NCBI RefSeq assembly: GCF_011087585.1
Contig: NZ_VJOT01000021.1
Span: 1-64,000 of the forward strand
From: Neochlamydia sp. AcF84
Lineage (GTDB): Bacteria > Chlamydiota > Chlamydiia > Chlamydiales > Parachlamydiaceae
Reading direction: 5' to 3'
Length of the DNA stretch: 64,000 nt
This document shows positions 1-9,386 of the stretch, one piece after another. The position numbers and the translations under genes are program-made. The notes below the pieces were generated by a model. The model searched no databases. It worked only from the letters and a program-made list of their open reading frames with translations, and was not told the origin of the DNA. Numbering within the stretch: position 1 is the stretch's first letter; every line of letters starts with the position of its first letter.

Positions 1-87
1 AACAAGAACCCAGATAACAATAAATGAAGGTGTTGATAAAAAATATTAATCAGAAAAAAGATTAGGTTAAATGCCAGTTAATGACAA

Positions 88-591
88 GTGTCCTTATTTA
101 TGATTGTATTGACCTGCCTTACTCATAAGCATTGGTTTTTATCTTCTAGAAAATATTCTGAACCCCATCATTTATATAATAGGCTTCAGACTGTACGTGT
201 AGAAGGAGCTGTTGAGCTCCCGGGCTTATATAATGTTGAAAAAACAGCTACTTTAGCAAATGTGTTAGAGCAAGCTAAAGTTCTTCTTGAGGCGGATTTA
301 GGTAAGATTTCTTTAAATAAAAAAGTCAAAAACAGCCAATTAATCAAAGTGCCTTACAAAGAATATATTACAGTGAAAGTAGAAGGGGCTGCTAGGAAAA
401 CAGGCCCGTTAACTATTCTTAAAGGAACTTTAATGGAGGAGCTGATTAAGCTAATTGAACCACTAGAAAAAGCAGATGTAGGGCGGCTAAAAAGAAAAAG
501 AAAGCTAAAAGATGGAGAAATTATCAAAGTATTGATCAAAGAAAAGCTCTTAAAGGGTAACTGTAAAGGGGAATGTAAATCTATAGAGTAA
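88..591 (+). CDS. Small protein with two SLBB-like (beta-grasp) repeats
   Basis: Two similar units lie at about residues 36-89 and 95-149. Each opens with a V-x-V-E-G-A strand and a proline- or threonine-glycine turn (GAVELPG, GAARKTG), then a helix and a closing strand ending IKVP or IKVL. This is the layout of SLBB domains, such as the N-terminal part of ComEA and polysaccharide-export proteins. The N-terminus is short and partly hydrophobic (MIVLTC) and may be an uncleaved anchor. The GTG at 88 opens the frame, but an ATG at position 100 is an equally good start because neither has a strong ribosome site. The C-terminus is rich in Lys and Cys. It lies 230 bp upstream of rplC on the same strand. 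The binding partner is unknown. SLBB is my reading of the fold, not a proven assignment. Confidence 0.6.
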   Translation: MSLFMIVLTCLTHKHWFLSSRKYSEPHHLYNRLQTVRVEGAVELPGLYNVEKTATLANVLEQAKVLLEADLGKISLNKKVKNSQLIKVPYKEYITVKVEGAARKTGPLTILKGTLMEELIKLIEPLEKADVGRLKRKRKLKDGEIIKVLIKEKLLKGNCKGECKSIE

Positions 592-824
592 TTTTTTTTA
601 AATATCTGTTGAGAAAAATACTCCACTTTGATAGTCTTTTCATTTAAGCAATTTTATTAGATGAAAATTTAATAAGCTGCCAAAAATGTTTTCACTTGTT
701 TAGCGCTGTTAAGAACGTGCTTCGCACGCAGCTTATCACTAGTTATACAGGTATTCATTTCTTAGATTGTAATATAAAAAAATGATTGCTCAAATACTCA
801 AGATAGTGGGTTAAGGATTTTCAT

Positions 825-1496
825 ATGGCGCCTAAACTGATGGGCAAAAAGCGTGGAATGATCCAGCTTTTTGATGAGAATGGAAATAGTATTGTGGGTA
901 CGGTTATTGAAGTGCAACCAAATGCTATTGTCCAGATCAAGAAGAAAGAGATTGATGGTTATAATGCTATTCAGATTGGTTTTGATAAAATTCATGTTAA
1001 AGACCAGCGAACGATGGCGAATCGTCTATCCAAACCTTTGCGCGGACATTACAGTAAAGCATCTGTATCTCCACGTAAAAACCTTTCGGAAGCAAAGGTT
1101 GATAACATTGAACAATATCAAGTAGGTCAAGAGTTAGCGATAGACCTTTTTGCTGATGTAAAATTCGTTGATGCCACAGCAGTTTCAAAGGGTAAAGGTT
1201 ATCAAGGTACAATGAAAAAGTATAATTACTCTGGGGGGCCTGCTTCACACGGTTCGGGATTTCATCGTCATGCTGGATCTACAGGTATGCGCTCAACACC
1301 AGGTCGTTCGCTTCCTAATAGCCCACGTCCTAGTCATATGGGTTGTGAAACTGTCACCATTCAAAATTTAGAAGTGGTCATGGTAAAGCCTGCAGAACAG
1401 GTGATTATCGTAAAGGGTGCTGTGCCAGGTCCTACGCATGGATTGGTCTATATTGCCCCATCGGTGAAAAAAACAAGCTTAAAAAAAGCTAGCTAG
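825..1496 (+). CDS. rplC: 50S ribosomal protein L3
   Basis: L3 is an early-assembling large-subunit protein near the peptidyl-transferase centre. The N-terminal LMGKKRGMIQ strand and the central loop with KGKGYQGTMKKYNYSGG, the SHGSGFHR segment and the GCETVTIQNLEVV strand are the expected L3 landmarks. The length of 223 residues is normal for chlamydiae. The start is set by AAGGA six bases before the ATG. It opens the ribosomal cluster: rpsJ (S10), which leads this operon in many bacteria, is absent here. The 233-bp leader before it has a small CGTGC/GCACG hairpin but no promoter I would defend. Confidence 0.97.
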   Translation: MAPKLMGKKRGMIQLFDENGNSIVGTVIEVQPNAIVQIKKKEIDGYNAIQIGFDKIHVKDQRTMANRLSKPLRGHYSKASVSPRKNLSEAKVDNIEQYQVGQELAIDLFADVKFVDATAVSKGKGYQGTMKKYNYSGGPASHGSGFHRHAGSTGMRSTPGRSLPNSPRPSHMGCETVTIQNLEVVMVKPAEQVIIVKGAVPGPTHGLVYIAPSVKKTSLKKAS

Positions 1497-1519
1497 TAAA
1501 AAATTTCTGGAGTTATCTT

Positions 1520-2209
1520 GTGGCAACACTGAAAAAATATAATTTAAAAGGTCAGGAAATTGGCCAAGTGATAGTTGATGAAAGATTAGCTAATGCTGAA
1601 GCGCATGGGCAGATGATTAAAGATTATATCGTCGCTATCAGAGCCAATGCTCGCCAATGGTCGGCAAATACTAAGACCCGTTCTGAGGTCAATCACTCAA
1701 CAAAAAAGCCTCATCCGCAGAAAGGTGGAGGGCGTGCTCGTCAGGGGATGCTTTCAGCTCCTCAGTATAAAGGGGGCGGTCGTGTTTTTGGGCCAAGGCC
1801 TAAATTTGATCAGCATGTTCGTATTAATAAAAAAGAACGAAAAGCTGCAATTCGCTGTTTGCTTGCTGAAAAAATTGCTGCAAATCGTTTACATGTTCTT
1901 ACAGAATCTGTTCTTAATGAACCTAAAACTAAAGTTATGGCTGACTTTTTAGAGGTCACAGGCTTAGCAAATAATAGGGTAATGTTTTTAGGTGAAGCTC
2001 ATTATGCAGAAGTTAAGACTGAAGAGGAAACAAAGCGCGTATCCATACATCATGATCAACATGATAATTTTATTAAAAGCGTGCGCAATCTACCAAAAGT
2101 TTCGTTTTCACTAGCCACTAACATTAGTGGTTATGATGTTCTAGTTGCTAAAGATATAGTAGTGACGGAACCTGCCCTAATTGAATTGGTTGAGTGGCTT
2201 TGTCCTTGA
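1520..2209 (+). CDS. rplD: 50S ribosomal protein L4
   Basis: L4 (uL4) binds 23S rRNA and lines the peptide exit tunnel with its extended loop. That loop is visible as the Gly/Arg-rich stretch from HPQKGGGRARQG to KGGGRVFGPRP, around residues 64-95. The C-terminal domain ends in the usual ISGYDVLVAKDIVVTEPAL pattern. Translation starts at a GTG, supported by GGAG seven bases upstream. It lies 23 bp after rplC in the same transcription unit. In E. coli L4 also represses its own operon, but I see no equivalent leader structure here. Confidence 0.96.
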   Translation: MATLKKYNLKGQEIGQVIVDERLANAEAHGQMIKDYIVAIRANARQWSANTKTRSEVNHSTKKPHPQKGGGRARQGMLSAPQYKGGGRVFGPRPKFDQHVRINKKERKAAIRCLLAEKIAANRLHVLTESVLNEPKTKVMADFLEVTGLANNRVMFLGEAHYAEVKTEEETKRVSIHHDQHDNFIKSVRNLPKVSFSLATNISGYDVLVAKDIVVTEPALIELVEWLCP

Positions 2210-2253
2210 TAGATAAGGAATAACACCAAGTTATAGATGAAAGGAATAGAGTA

Positions 2254-2589
2254 ATGTCAAAAAAAAATCCTTACCAAGTTGTGAAACATCAATATGTTAC
2301 CGAGAAAGCCTTGGTATTGAAAGAGCTTAAAAATGCCAGTAGTAATCCCTCACTGAAGCGTTGCGAATCCCCGAAGTATGTATTCGTAGTCGATCGCAAA
2401 GCAAATAAAACTGACATTGCTAATGCCATTGAAGAGATTTACAGCGACAGAAATGTTAAAGTAGTAGCTGTCAATACAATTAACGTTAAGCCTAAAGCAA
2501 GACGTGTTCGTGGTCGTTCAGGCATGAAGCCTGGTTTTAAAAAAGCTATGGTTACCCTGCAAAAAGGCGATAGCCTTGATAACGTATAA
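2254..2589 (+). CDS. rplW: 50S ribosomal protein L23
   Basis: L23 (uL23) sits at the exit-tunnel mouth and is the docking site for trigger factor and SRP. The sequence shows the N-terminal VTEKA strand and the core YVFVVDRKANKTDIANAIEE, followed by VNTINVKPKARRVRGR, which are all typical. The body is 111 residues with a short insertion (SSNPSLKRCESP) before the core strand, also seen in chlamydial L23 by my recollection. It lies between rplD and rplB as in other S10 clusters. Confidence 0.95.
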   Translation: MSKKNPYQVVKHQYVTEKALVLKELKNASSNPSLKRCESPKYVFVVDRKANKTDIANAIEEIYSDRNVKVVAVNTINVKPKARRVRGRSGMKPGFKKAMVTLQKGDSLDNV

Positions 2590-2608
2590 ATAAGAGGCGA
2601 AGAGAGTT

Positions 2609-3454
2609 ATGTTAAAAAAATATCGTCCCATAACGGCGGGTACACGTCAATTAATCCTTCCAATCAATGAAACGCTCACTCGTGCCAAAGAAGGTAGCCG
2701 TGCTAAGGTAAAGCCTACGAAGTCGCTGATGCTGCCTAAAAAAAGAACGAATGGACGTAATAACAATGGGCATATTACCTGTCGTCATAAAGGTGGTGGG
2801 CATAAGCGTCATTACAGAATAATTGATTTCAAAAGAGATAAGGAAAATATACCAGCTCGCGTAGCTTCTATAGAATATGATCCTAACAGATCGGCTTATA
2901 TAGCACTGCTTAATTACTCTGACGGTGAAAAACGCTATATTTTGGCTCCTCATGGTTTGAAAGATGGAGATGTAGTGCAGACAAGCGATGAGCCTCCTTT
3001 TAGTGTAGGATGCTGCATGAAGTTAAAATTTATGCCTTTGGGTTCTACTATCCATGCTATAGAAATGATTCCCGGTAGAGGAGCTAAAATGGTTCGTTCT
3101 GCTGGTCTTTCTGCTCAGTTGATGGCCAGAAGTGGCGGATATGCAACAATTAGAATGCCTTCAGGTGAAGTGCGTATGGTGAGTGAAAATTGCCGTGCAG
3201 CTTTTGGAATGGTCTCCAATTCGGAGCATAATTTGCGTGTAGAAGGTAAAGCTGGCCGTATGCGATGGAAGGGGATTCGCCCAACCGTTCGCGGAACTGC
3301 GATGAACCCTGTCGACCACCCGCACGGTGGTGGTGAAGGAAAGCATAAGGGTAACATCCCACAAACACCATGGGCGCTGTATACACGAGGGCTTCGAACT
3401 AGATCTCAAAAGAAATCGAACAAGTTTATTGTTAAAGATCGAAGGAAAAAATAA
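2609..3454 (+). CDS. rplB: 50S ribosomal protein L2
   Basis: L2 (uL2) is needed for subunit joining and peptidyl-transferase activity. The signature [13 protein letters not shown] near residue 233 contains the histidine loop that reaches the catalytic centre. The RNA-binding beta-barrel (residues about 60-200) includes [15 protein letters not shown] and GDVV. Its length of 281 residues is slightly above that of E. coli. It is spaced 19 bp from rplW with an AGGCGAAGAGAG ribosome site. Confidence 0.97.
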   Translation: MLKKYRPITAGTRQLILPINETLTRAKEGSRAKVKPTKSLMLPKKRTNGRNNNGHITCRHKGGGHKRHYRIIDFKRDKENIPARVASIEYDPNRSAYIALLNYSDGEKRYILAPHGLKDGDVVQTSDEPPFSVGCCMKLKFMPLGSTIHAIEMIPGRGAKMVRSAGLSAQLMARSGGYATIRMPSGEVRMVSENCRAAFGMVSNSEHNLRVEGKAGRMRWKGIRPTVRGTAMNPVDHPHGGGEGKHKGNIPQTPWALYTRGLRTRSQKKSNKFIVKDRRKK

Positions 3455-3456
3455 GT

Positions 3457-3738
3457 ATGGCAAGATCACTCAAGAAAGGACCTTTTATTGATCACCATCT
3501 TCATAAGAAAGTTGAAGATATGAATGGTAAAGGGGGCAAAACGCCAATTAAAACATGGTCAAGACGATCGATGATCATTCCTGAAATGATCGGACACACT
3601 TTTGAAGTGCATAACGGCAAAAAATTCATTTCTGTCTTTGTCTCGGAAAATATGGTTGGACATCGTCTGGGTGAATTTTCTCCTACCCGTAATTTCAAAG
3701 GCCATCCAATTAAGAAAGCAGAGGCACAATCAAAATGA
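3457..3738 (+). CDS. rpsS: 30S ribosomal protein S19
   Basis: S19 contacts S13 at the head of the small subunit and helps shape the A site. The full-length 93-residue protein begins [15 protein letters not shown] and contains the diagnostic [13 protein letters not shown] and [10 protein letters not shown] segments. It starts two bases after the rplB stop, and its own stop overlaps the rplV start in an ATGA junction, so the three are probably translationally coupled. Confidence 0.97.
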   Translation: MARSLKKGPFIDHHLHKKVEDMNGKGGKTPIKTWSRRSMIIPEMIGHTFEVHNGKKFISVFVSENMVGHRLGEFSPTRNFKGHPIKKAEAQSK

Positions 3739-4076
3739 ATAGGGCAAAAGCAATAAGCAAGTATATTAGAATTAGCCCCCGTAAAGCACGGCTTGCCGCA
3801 GGGTTAATACGAGGGCTGCCTGTTCCACAAGCTAACCTCCAATTATTGTATAGCAATTTAAAAGCAGGGCGTCTCTTAAAAAAAACCTTAGATAGCGCTG
3901 TTGCTAATGCTGAAACGCAGCTAGATCTACGCCGCGAAGATCTTAAAGTATTAGAAGTACGTATTGATGAAGGGCCAAGACTTAAACGTGCAAAGCCCAA
4001 AAATAAGGGTGGCCGCCATCCGATTTTAAAAAGAACAAGTCACTTTACTATTATAGTCAGTTCAGGAAAGGAGTAA
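3735..4076 (+). CDS. rplV: 50S ribosomal protein L22
   Basis: L22 (uL22) binds all domains of 23S rRNA, and its beta-hairpin lines the exit tunnel. The sequence opens with [19 protein letters not shown], the usual helix-binding start. It ends with the hairpin [22 protein letters not shown], equivalent to the erythromycin-sensitivity loop of other bacteria. Length is 113 residues. The start overlaps the rpsS stop by four bases, and the stop lies four bases before rpsC. Confidence 0.96.
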   Translation: MNRAKAISKYIRISPRKARLAAGLIRGLPVPQANLQLLYSNLKAGRLLKKTLDSAVANAETQLDLRREDLKVLEVRIDEGPRLKRAKPKNKGGRHPILKRTSHFTIIVSSGKE

Positions 4077-4079
4077 GGA

Positions 4080-4727
4080 ATGGGACAAAAAACTAATCCA
4101 ATAGGATTCCGCCTTATTCGGAATAAAAAATGGCGTTCAAAGTGGTATGCGAATAAGCAAGAATTTGGTACTTTACTCGTCGAAGATAAGAAAATTCGAG
4201 AGTATTTAATGAAAAAACCTCAGTGTCAAGGTACTTCGCAAATAAAAATTCGACGCATGAGCGAAAAAATCGAAGTGACTATTTGCACAGCCCGTCCAGG
4301 GATGGTTATTGGTAAAAAAGGTTCTGAAATTGAAGGATTACGCGGAGAACTCTTTAAACTTACAGGTAAAGAAGTCTGGATTGAAGTAGAAGAAATTAAA
4401 AGACCTGATCTTGATGCAAAAATTGTAGCCGATGCTATTGCAAAGCAATTAGAAAGACGAATTCCCTTTAGGCGTGCAATGAAAAAAGCGATGCAATCTA
4501 GCATTGAAGCTGGTGCTCTAGGAATTAAAGTGCAATGTTCTGGCCGTATAGGGGGAGCAGAAATTGCACGGACAGAATGGTATAAAGAGGGGAGTACTCC
4601 TTTACATACACTCCGGGCTGATATTGATTATGCCATGGGACGTGCAGAAACAACTTATGGTAGTATTGGAGTGAAAGTCTGGATTTACCGTGGTGAAGAT
4701 AATCAAGTGAAGGAGGGCCAACAGTAA
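4080..4727 (+). CDS. rpsC: 30S ribosomal protein S3
   Basis: S3 is a KH-domain protein at the mRNA entry channel. The opening [12 protein letters not shown] is the family hallmark. The type II KH domain carries the GxxG loop as IGKKG near residue 80, and the C-terminal domain has the [11 protein letters not shown] motif. Length is 215 residues, near the norm. A GGAAAGGAGTAAGGA ribosome site precedes the ATG. The final TAA shares its last base with the rplP ATG. Confidence 0.97.
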   Translation: MGQKTNPIGFRLIRNKKWRSKWYANKQEFGTLLVEDKKIREYLMKKPQCQGTSQIKIRRMSEKIEVTICTARPGMVIGKKGSEIEGLRGELFKLTGKEVWIEVEEIKRPDLDAKIVADAIAKQLERRIPFRRAMKKAMQSSIEAGALGIKVQCSGRIGGAEIARTEWYKEGSTPLHTLRADIDYAMGRAETTYGSIGVKVWIYRGEDNQVKEGQQ

Positions 4728-5146
4728 TGCCTTTAATGCCTAAGAAAACAAAACACCGCAAAACAATGAAAGGTTCCTGCTCAGGTTTGAGTAAAGGAGC
4801 GACTTTCGTTCACTTTGGTGAGTTTGGTATACAAGCTCTTGAGCGCGGTTGGCTCACTAATCAGCAAATTGAAGCATGCCGTGTGGCTATTAACCGCTAT
4901 TTCCAGCGTAAAGGAAAAGTTTGGATAAGAATTTTTCCGGATAAGCCTGTTACTAAAAAGCCCCAAGAAGTGCGTATGGGTAAAGGTAAAGGGGGACTTG
5001 ACCATTGGGTAGCGGTTATCAAACCAGGTAGAATACTGTTTGAAGTGGGTAACGTTTCAAAAGAAGAAGCTCAACATGCATTGAGACGTGCTGCAGCTAA
5101 AATTGGACTAAAGACACGATTTGTCGAACGTGTTGAACAAGTATAA
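4727..5146 (+). CDS. rplP: 50S ribosomal protein L16
   Basis: L16 (uL16) organises the A site and the top of helix 38. It is recognised from MPKKTKHRK, the [15 protein letters not shown] loop and RMGKGKG with the following [14 protein letters not shown]. The reported start overlaps rpsC by one base (TAATG). An internal ATG nine bases on (position 4736), giving MPKKTK, is the form that matches most L16 proteins and could be the real start. Length is 139 or 136 residues. Confidence 0.96.
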   Translation: MPLMPKKTKHRKTMKGSCSGLSKGATFVHFGEFGIQALERGWLTNQQIEACRVAINRYFQRKGKVWIRIFPDKPVTKKPQEVRMGKGKGGLDHWVAVIKPGRILFEVGNVSKEEAQHALRRAAAKIGLKTRFVERVEQV

Positions 5147-5155
5147 GGTAGTAGA

Positions 5156-5356
5156 ATGAAAAAAGCTAAAGATTTTAGAGACCAATCGTTAGAAGATTTA
5201 GAAGCCAATTGTAAGGATGCACGTAGAGATCTTTTTAACCTTATAAATGAAATGAAGCAATCTAACAAAGTAGAAAAGCCTCATTTAGTACGCCATAAGA
5301 AAAGGGAAATTGCCCTCTTGCTGACTGTCATCAACGAAAAAAAGCGGTTAGCATAA
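5156..5356 (+). CDS. rpmC: 50S ribosomal protein L29
   Basis: L29 is a two-helix protein beside L23 at the tunnel exit. The 66-residue product shows the family pattern: a first helix (KAKDFRDQSLEDLEANCKDARRDLFNL in outline) and a second with VRHKKREIALLLTVINEKK. Its place between rplP and rpsQ is the standard order. The ribosome site is AAGGTAG directly before the start codon. Confidence 0.93.
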   Translation: MKKAKDFRDQSLEDLEANCKDARRDLFNLINEMKQSNKVEKPHLVRHKKREIALLLTVINEKKRLA

Positions 5357-5383
5357 ATAATATACCAACTTTGAGGTTAGAAG

Positions 5384-5623
5384 ATGGACGAAAGAGGAAA
5401 TCGTAAAGAAAAAAAAGGTATTGTAGTCTCTAATAAAATGGCTAAGACTTTAGTAGTCAAGATTGAAAGAAGGCTGCGAGATCCTGTATATGGCAAAGTG
5501 ACTAAAAGAAATAAGAAAGTCTTTGCCCATAATGAAGGACGGCCTTATGAAATAGGCGAACAGGTTACTATTGTGGAGACAAGGCCACTATCAAAATTAA
5601 AAAGATGGCGTGTTGTCGCCTAG
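5384..5623 (+). CDS. rpsQ: 30S ribosomal protein S17
   Basis: S17 is an OB-fold primary rRNA-binding protein of the small subunit. [23 protein letters not shown] is shared with other S17 proteins, and the turn around [15 protein letters not shown], ending with [14 protein letters not shown], is diagnostic. Length is 79 residues. It follows rpmC by 27 bp with a weak GAGG ribosome site. Confidence 0.95.
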   Translation: MDERGNRKEKKGIVVSNKMAKTLVVKIERRLRDPVYGKVTKRNKKVFAHNEGRPYEIGEQVTIVETRPLSKLKRWRVVA

Positions 5624-5656
5624 CAAATTGCATAATATATTTGGAGTTAGCAACGT

Positions 5657-6025
5657 ATGATTCAACAAGAAACGCAGCTCAAAGTAGCCGACAATTCAGG
5701 TGCAAAGCGCGTCAAATGCTTTAAAGTATTGGGTGGTTCTAAACGCCGTTATGCGCATGTAGGTGACATTATCGTTTGCTCAGTACAAGAAGCTGAACCA
5801 GAAGGCGGAGCCAAAAAAGGCGATGTGGTCAAAGCAGTGATTGTCAGAACAGCTGCACCTATTAAAAGAGATGATGGAACAGTTTTGAAATTCGACACGA
5901 ATGCTTGTGTATTGATCGATGACAAAAACAATCCACGTGGTACACGTATTTTTGGACCCGTAGCTCGTGAAGTACGCGATAGAGATTTTCTCAAAATTGC
6001 CTCACTGGCACCAGAAGTGATTTAA
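5657..6025 (+). CDS. rplN: 50S ribosomal protein L14
   Basis: L14 (uL14) sits at the subunit interface and is the target of the silencing factor RsfS. The protein begins [17 protein letters not shown] and contains the signature [15 protein letters not shown]. The length of 122 residues equals the family norm. The start is preceded by TTTGGAG, eight bases upstream. The gene order rplN-rplX-rplE is kept. Confidence 0.97.
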   Translation: MIQQETQLKVADNSGAKRVKCFKVLGGSKRRYAHVGDIIVCSVQEAEPEGGAKKGDVVKAVIVRTAAPIKRDDGTVLKFDTNACVLIDDKNNPRGTRIFGPVAREVRDRDFLKIASLAPEVI

Positions 6026-6040
6026 TAAAAGGGCTAGTAC

Positions 6041-6400
6041 ATGACTAAAGTTAAAACACATAAAGCAATCCGTAAAGGCGATAAAGTGATCGCTATCGCG
6101 GGCAACTTTAAAGGACAAAAGGGTGAAGTGATTGCACGTTTGGGTGATAAACTCGTGGTGCAAGGGCTTAATCTGCGCAAAAAGCACGTTAAAAAAAGTG
6201 AAGCTCATCCCCATGGTGGTATCATTGAACTAGAGAAAGGTATTCATATCTCTAATTTAAAAGTGTTAAATACTGAAGATAACCCTGTTAAACTTAAGGC
6301 TCAAAAAAGTGATGAAGGCCATAAGGAATGGGTTTACAAGCAAGATGACAAGCATGTTGTTCATCGTGTTGTTAAAAAAACAAAATCTAAAAAGAGTTGA
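6041..6400 (+). CDS. rplX: 50S ribosomal protein L24
   Basis: L24 is a KOW-motif protein that initiates large-subunit assembly. The KOW segment is [19 protein letters not shown] near residues 13-32, followed by [12 protein letters not shown] and the EAHPHGGI turn. At 119 residues it is about 15 longer than E. coli L24, because of a basic C-terminal tail rich in Lys and His. Its stop lies nine bases before the rplE ATG. Confidence 0.95.
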   Translation: MTKVKTHKAIRKGDKVIAIAGNFKGQKGEVIARLGDKLVVQGLNLRKKHVKKSEAHPHGGIIELEKGIHISNLKVLNTEDNPVKLKAQKSDEGHKEWVYKQDDKHVVHRVVKKTKSKKS

Positions 6401-6408
6401 AAGTTATA

Positions 6409-6966
6409 ATGTCTAGGTTAAAGAAAAATTATCTAGAAAAGGTTAAGCCTGCGCTACAAGAGAAGTTCGGGTATACAAACCCGATGAACATCCCTGGTTT
6501 GAAAAAAATCGTGGTCAATATGGGTATCGCTGAACCTTCAAAAGATAAAAATGCTATTCAAGCTTGTGTTAATGAGTTGACCCTGTTGTCTGGACAAAAG
6601 CCGGTAATTACTAAAGCGAAAAAAGCTATTTCAAACTTTAAACTGCGTGAAGGCCAACCAATAGGTATTAAGGTCACATTACGTGGAGAAAGAATGTATG
6701 ATTTTCTTGATCGTTTATCCAACATCGTCAGCCCACGTATACGTGACTTTAGGGGCTTTCCTACCAAATGTGATGGGCAAGGCAACTATACATTAGGACT
6801 TGATGATCAGCAGGTTTTTCCTGAAATTAATCTTGACGAAGTTAAACGTACACAAGGGATGCACATCACCTTTGTTACAAGCGCCGAAACAGATGCTGAG
6901 TGTGTAGAGCTCCTCCGTCTGCTTGGACTCCCTTTTAATAACCTGCCGGTCTCGGTAATAGCTTAA
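6409..6966 (+). CDS. rplE: 50S ribosomal protein L5
   Basis: L5 (uL5) binds 5S rRNA in the central protuberance. Landmarks are [16 protein letters not shown], the [21 protein letters not shown] block and [11 protein letters not shown] place the start at the ATG at 6409 ([12 protein letters not shown]), because the reading frame before it opens only with a TTG that overlaps rplX, and MSRLKK is how chlamydial L5 begins. This gives 185 residues. No rpsN (S14) lies between it and rpsH. Confidence 0.95.
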   Translation: MSRLKKNYLEKVKPALQEKFGYTNPMNIPGLKKIVVNMGIAEPSKDKNAIQACVNELTLLSGQKPVITKAKKAISNFKLREGQPIGIKVTLRGERMYDFLDRLSNIVSPRIRDFRGFPTKCDGQGNYTLGLDDQQVFPEINLDEVKRTQGMHITFVTSAETDAECVELLRLLGLPFNNLPVSVIA

Positions 6967-6982
6967 GATAGGAGATGAAATC

Positions 6983-7387
6983 ATGGCAATACCTAGTGAT
7001 CCCGTAGCCGATTTCCTCACAAGGATTCGAAATGCTGCCAAAGCAGAACATCGTTATGTTGATGTTAGCTGGAGCAAGCTTAAAGAAAACCTTGCGGAGA
7101 TTCTAAAATTATATGGCTTTATCGAAAATTATTTAGTAAATAAAGACCAAAATCACCGTGGAACTATCAGACTCTTCCTCAAATATGTTGAAGGTCGACA
7201 GCCTGTTATCCAAGGACTAAAAAGAGTATCAAAGCCAGGTCTACGAAAATATGTTGGACATGAAGATATTCCACACTTTTATGGTGGGTTAGGTCTTTCT
7301 ATTGTGTCTACTTCGCAAGGATTAATGGCAGGTAACGAAGCTCGTAAAAGACATATCGGTGGCGAATTGCTCTGCCTGGTATGGTAA
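6983..7387 (+). CDS. rpsH: 30S ribosomal protein S8
   Basis: S8 is a primary 16S rRNA binder of the platform. The sequence starts with SDPVADFLTRIRNAAKAEH. It ends with the classical C-terminal signature STSQGLMAGNEARKRHIGGE and a terminal VW. Length is 134 residues. The start is clear, with TAGGAGATGAA upstream. In E. coli S8 represses this part of the operon, and nothing visible here tests that. Confidence 0.96.
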   Translation: MAIPSDPVADFLTRIRNAAKAEHRYVDVSWSKLKENLAEILKLYGFIENYLVNKDQNHRGTIRLFLKYVEGRQPVIQGLKRVSKPGLRKYVGHEDIPHFYGGLGLSIVSTSQGLMAGNEARKRHIGGELLCLVW

Positions 7388-7425
7388 TATTTAGGTATAG
7401 TTTGCCCATTAGAAGGAGTTTATAA

Positions 7426-7971
7426 ATGTCTCGTAAAGGAAAAGCACCCATTCCCTTGATAAAAGGTATAGAAGTTAAGCTTGAAGATTCTACCCTAACT
7501 GTTAAAGGCCCTAAAGGAACTCTGACCCGCGAAATCATCTCTGGCATTGAGCTGGTCATTGAAAACGATCATCTTCAAGTTAATTTGGCCTCGGGGTATG
7601 AAAAAATGAGTAATTACCATGGGCTCTATCGATCCCTTATCAATAACATGGTGGTAGGCTTATCGCAAGGTTTTACTAAAAAGTTAGAAATGATCGGCGT
7701 AGGTTACCGAGCGGTAGTGCAAGGTCAATTATTAGATTTACAAGTTGGTTATTCACATCCTACTAAGTTGACAATACCTGAGGGTTTGCAAGTAGCAGTA
7801 GAGAAAAATACGACGATTGTAATTTCAGGTTCTGACCCTCAACAAATTGGACAGTTTGCTGCACAGGTTCGTGCGATCAGGCCTCCGGAACCCTATCAAG
7901 GTAAAGGTATTCGTTATGCAGGCGAGTATGTCCGTAAAAAAGCTGGTAAGTCGGCTTCTGCGAAAAAATAA
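7426..7971 (+). CDS. rplF: 50S ribosomal protein L6
   Basis: L6 (uL6) stands next to the sarcin-ricin loop and supports factor binding. It has two similar domains of about 80 residues. The C-terminal signature is RPPEPYQGKGIRYAGE followed by a basic KKAGK tail. Length is 181 residues. An AGAAGGAG ribosome site seven bases before the ATG fixes the start. Confidence 0.96.
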   Translation: MSRKGKAPIPLIKGIEVKLEDSTLTVKGPKGTLTREIISGIELVIENDHLQVNLASGYEKMSNYHGLYRSLINNMVVGLSQGFTKKLEMIGVGYRAVVQGQLLDLQVGYSHPTKLTIPEGLQVAVEKNTTIVISGSDPQQIGQFAAQVRAIRPPEPYQGKGIRYAGEYVRKKAGKSASAKK

Positions 7972-8002
7972 TTGCTAGGTAGAAAGGCTCAATGAGGATC
8001 GT

Positions 8003-8374
8003 ATGATTAATATAACCAAAAAAAGACATAAATTACGCATTAAGCGCGCTTTAAGAGTACGTAAAAAGATTCATGGCACAAGTGAGAAGCCACGCTTATG
8101 TGTAGTGAAAACAAATAAGCATATTCAAGTGCAACTTATTGATGATGATAATCATGTTACCATCGGTAGTGCTGCAACTTTTTCAAATGAATTTAAGAAT
8201 ACTGAATTCGCTAGGAAAAATAAACTTTCAGCTGCTAAACTTGGTGAGAAAATTGCGCAAATTGCACAAAAAAATAATATAAAAGAAATCGTCTTCGATA
8301 GAGGACCATTCAAGTATCACGGAATTTTAGCCGCCCTTGCTGAAGCAGCAAGATCAGCTGGGCTTCAATTCTAA
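8003..8374 (+). CDS. rplR: 50S ribosomal protein L18
   Basis: L18 (uL18) partners L5 on 5S rRNA. The basic N-terminus (KKRHKLRIKRALRVRKKIHGT) and the C-terminal block VFDRGPFKYHGILAALAEAARSAGL are typical. Length is 123 residues. It lies 31 bp after rplF, in the usual order. Confidence 0.95.
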   Translation: MINITKKRHKLRIKRALRVRKKIHGTSEKPRLCVVKTNKHIQVQLIDDDNHVTIGSAATFSNEFKNTEFARKNKLSAAKLGEKIAQIAQKNNIKEIVFDRGPFKYHGILAALAEAARSAGLQF

Positions 8375-8406
8375 AAACTATTTGGAAAAAATTTAGGATA
8401 GACCTA

Positions 8407-8907
8407 ATGGCAAAAAGTAATGACAATCCCAAAAAAGAAAGAACTAATTCTGAATTTAACGAGAAAGTTCTTTATATTAACCGCTGCTCCAAAGTAGTAA
8501 AAGGTGGACGCAAGTTTAGCTTCTCAGCTTTAATTCTAGTGGGCGATGGAAAAGGCCGCATTGGTTATGGCTTTGCTAAAGCCAATGAGTTAACTGATGC
8601 TATTCGTAAAGGTGGAGAGTCTGCTCGCAAGAACATGATAACCTTTGCTAGTGAAGGGACTTCAGTGCCTCACGAGGTTTTGGTCAACTGGGATGGCGCT
8701 GCTATTTTACTTAAGCCTGCGCCGGCTGGTTCAGGAGTTATTGCTGGATCTAAAGTACGAGCTGTACTTGAATTAGCAGGTCTTAAAGATGTGATGGCAA
8801 AAAGTGTTGGTTCTAATAACCCAATCAATCAGGTACGTGCAACCTTCAAAGCTTTGTCCCACTTGAAAAAACGTGAGCAAATTAAACAGATGAGAGGCCA
8901 AGGATGA
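8407..8907 (+). CDS. rpsE: 30S ribosomal protein S5
   Basis: S5 contributes to decoding fidelity and mRNA unwinding. The dsRBD-like N-terminal domain is seen as KVVKGGRKFSFSALILVGDG with GRIGYGFAKANE. The C-terminal domain carries LELAGLKDVMAKSVGSNNPIN. Length is 166 residues. The TGA stop overlaps the rplO ATG (ATGA). In most bacteria rpmD (L30) would lie here; it is absent. Confidence 0.96.
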   Translation: MAKSNDNPKKERTNSEFNEKVLYINRCSKVVKGGRKFSFSALILVGDGKGRIGYGFAKANELTDAIRKGGESARKNMITFASEGTSVPHEVLVNWDGAAILLKPAPAGSGVIAGSKVRAVLELAGLKDVMAKSVGSNNPINQVRATFKALSHLKKREQIKQMRGQG

Positions 8908-9353
8908 CATCACTCAATAAATTACAAGATGTATCGCGAGAAAGAAAAAAACGTAGACGTGTGGGTAGAGGAATTGGCTCTGGACTAGGCAAAACTTGCG
9001 GCCGGGGTGAAAAAGGAGCAGGCTCTCGTTCTGGGTATAAAAGGCGCCTAGGCTACGAAGGTGGCCAGTTTCGTCTGTTTATGAAGCTACCTATTCGAGG
9101 CTTTAGTAACGCACGATTCAGCAATAAATATGAAACTGTCAATCTAGGTCAACTTAATGAAATGTATAGTGACGGTGAAACTGTAAATGCTCAAACACTC
9201 GCTGAAAAGGGTTTCTTTCGTGGCAAAAGCCGTGGAATAAAAATTTTAGGGGATGGGGAATTGAATAAAAAAGTTAAAATTGAAGTAAAAGCCGTCTCTT
9301 CAGCAGCGCAAGAAAAGCTACAAAAAGCAAAAATTGCTATTGAAATTGTTTAG
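8904..9353 (+). CDS. rplO: 50S ribosomal protein L15
   Basis: L15 (uL15) is a late-assembly large-subunit protein with a long Gly/Arg-rich N-terminal extension. That extension is visible as RRVGRGIGSGLGKTCGRGEKG, broken by the KR-rich RLGYEGGQ turn. The C-terminal globular half ends KAKIAIEIV. Length is 149 residues. It is translationally coupled to rpsE through a four-base overlap. Confidence 0.95.
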   Translation: MTSLNKLQDVSRERKKRRRVGRGIGSGLGKTCGRGEKGAGSRSGYKRRLGYEGGQFRLFMKLPIRGFSNARFSNKYETVNLGQLNEMYSDGETVNAQTLAEKGFFRGKSRGIKILGDGELNKKVKIEVKAVSSAAQEKLQKAKIAIEIV

Positions 9354-9386
9354 AGATTAAGAGCGCTTACTAAATCGAGGTAGAAG

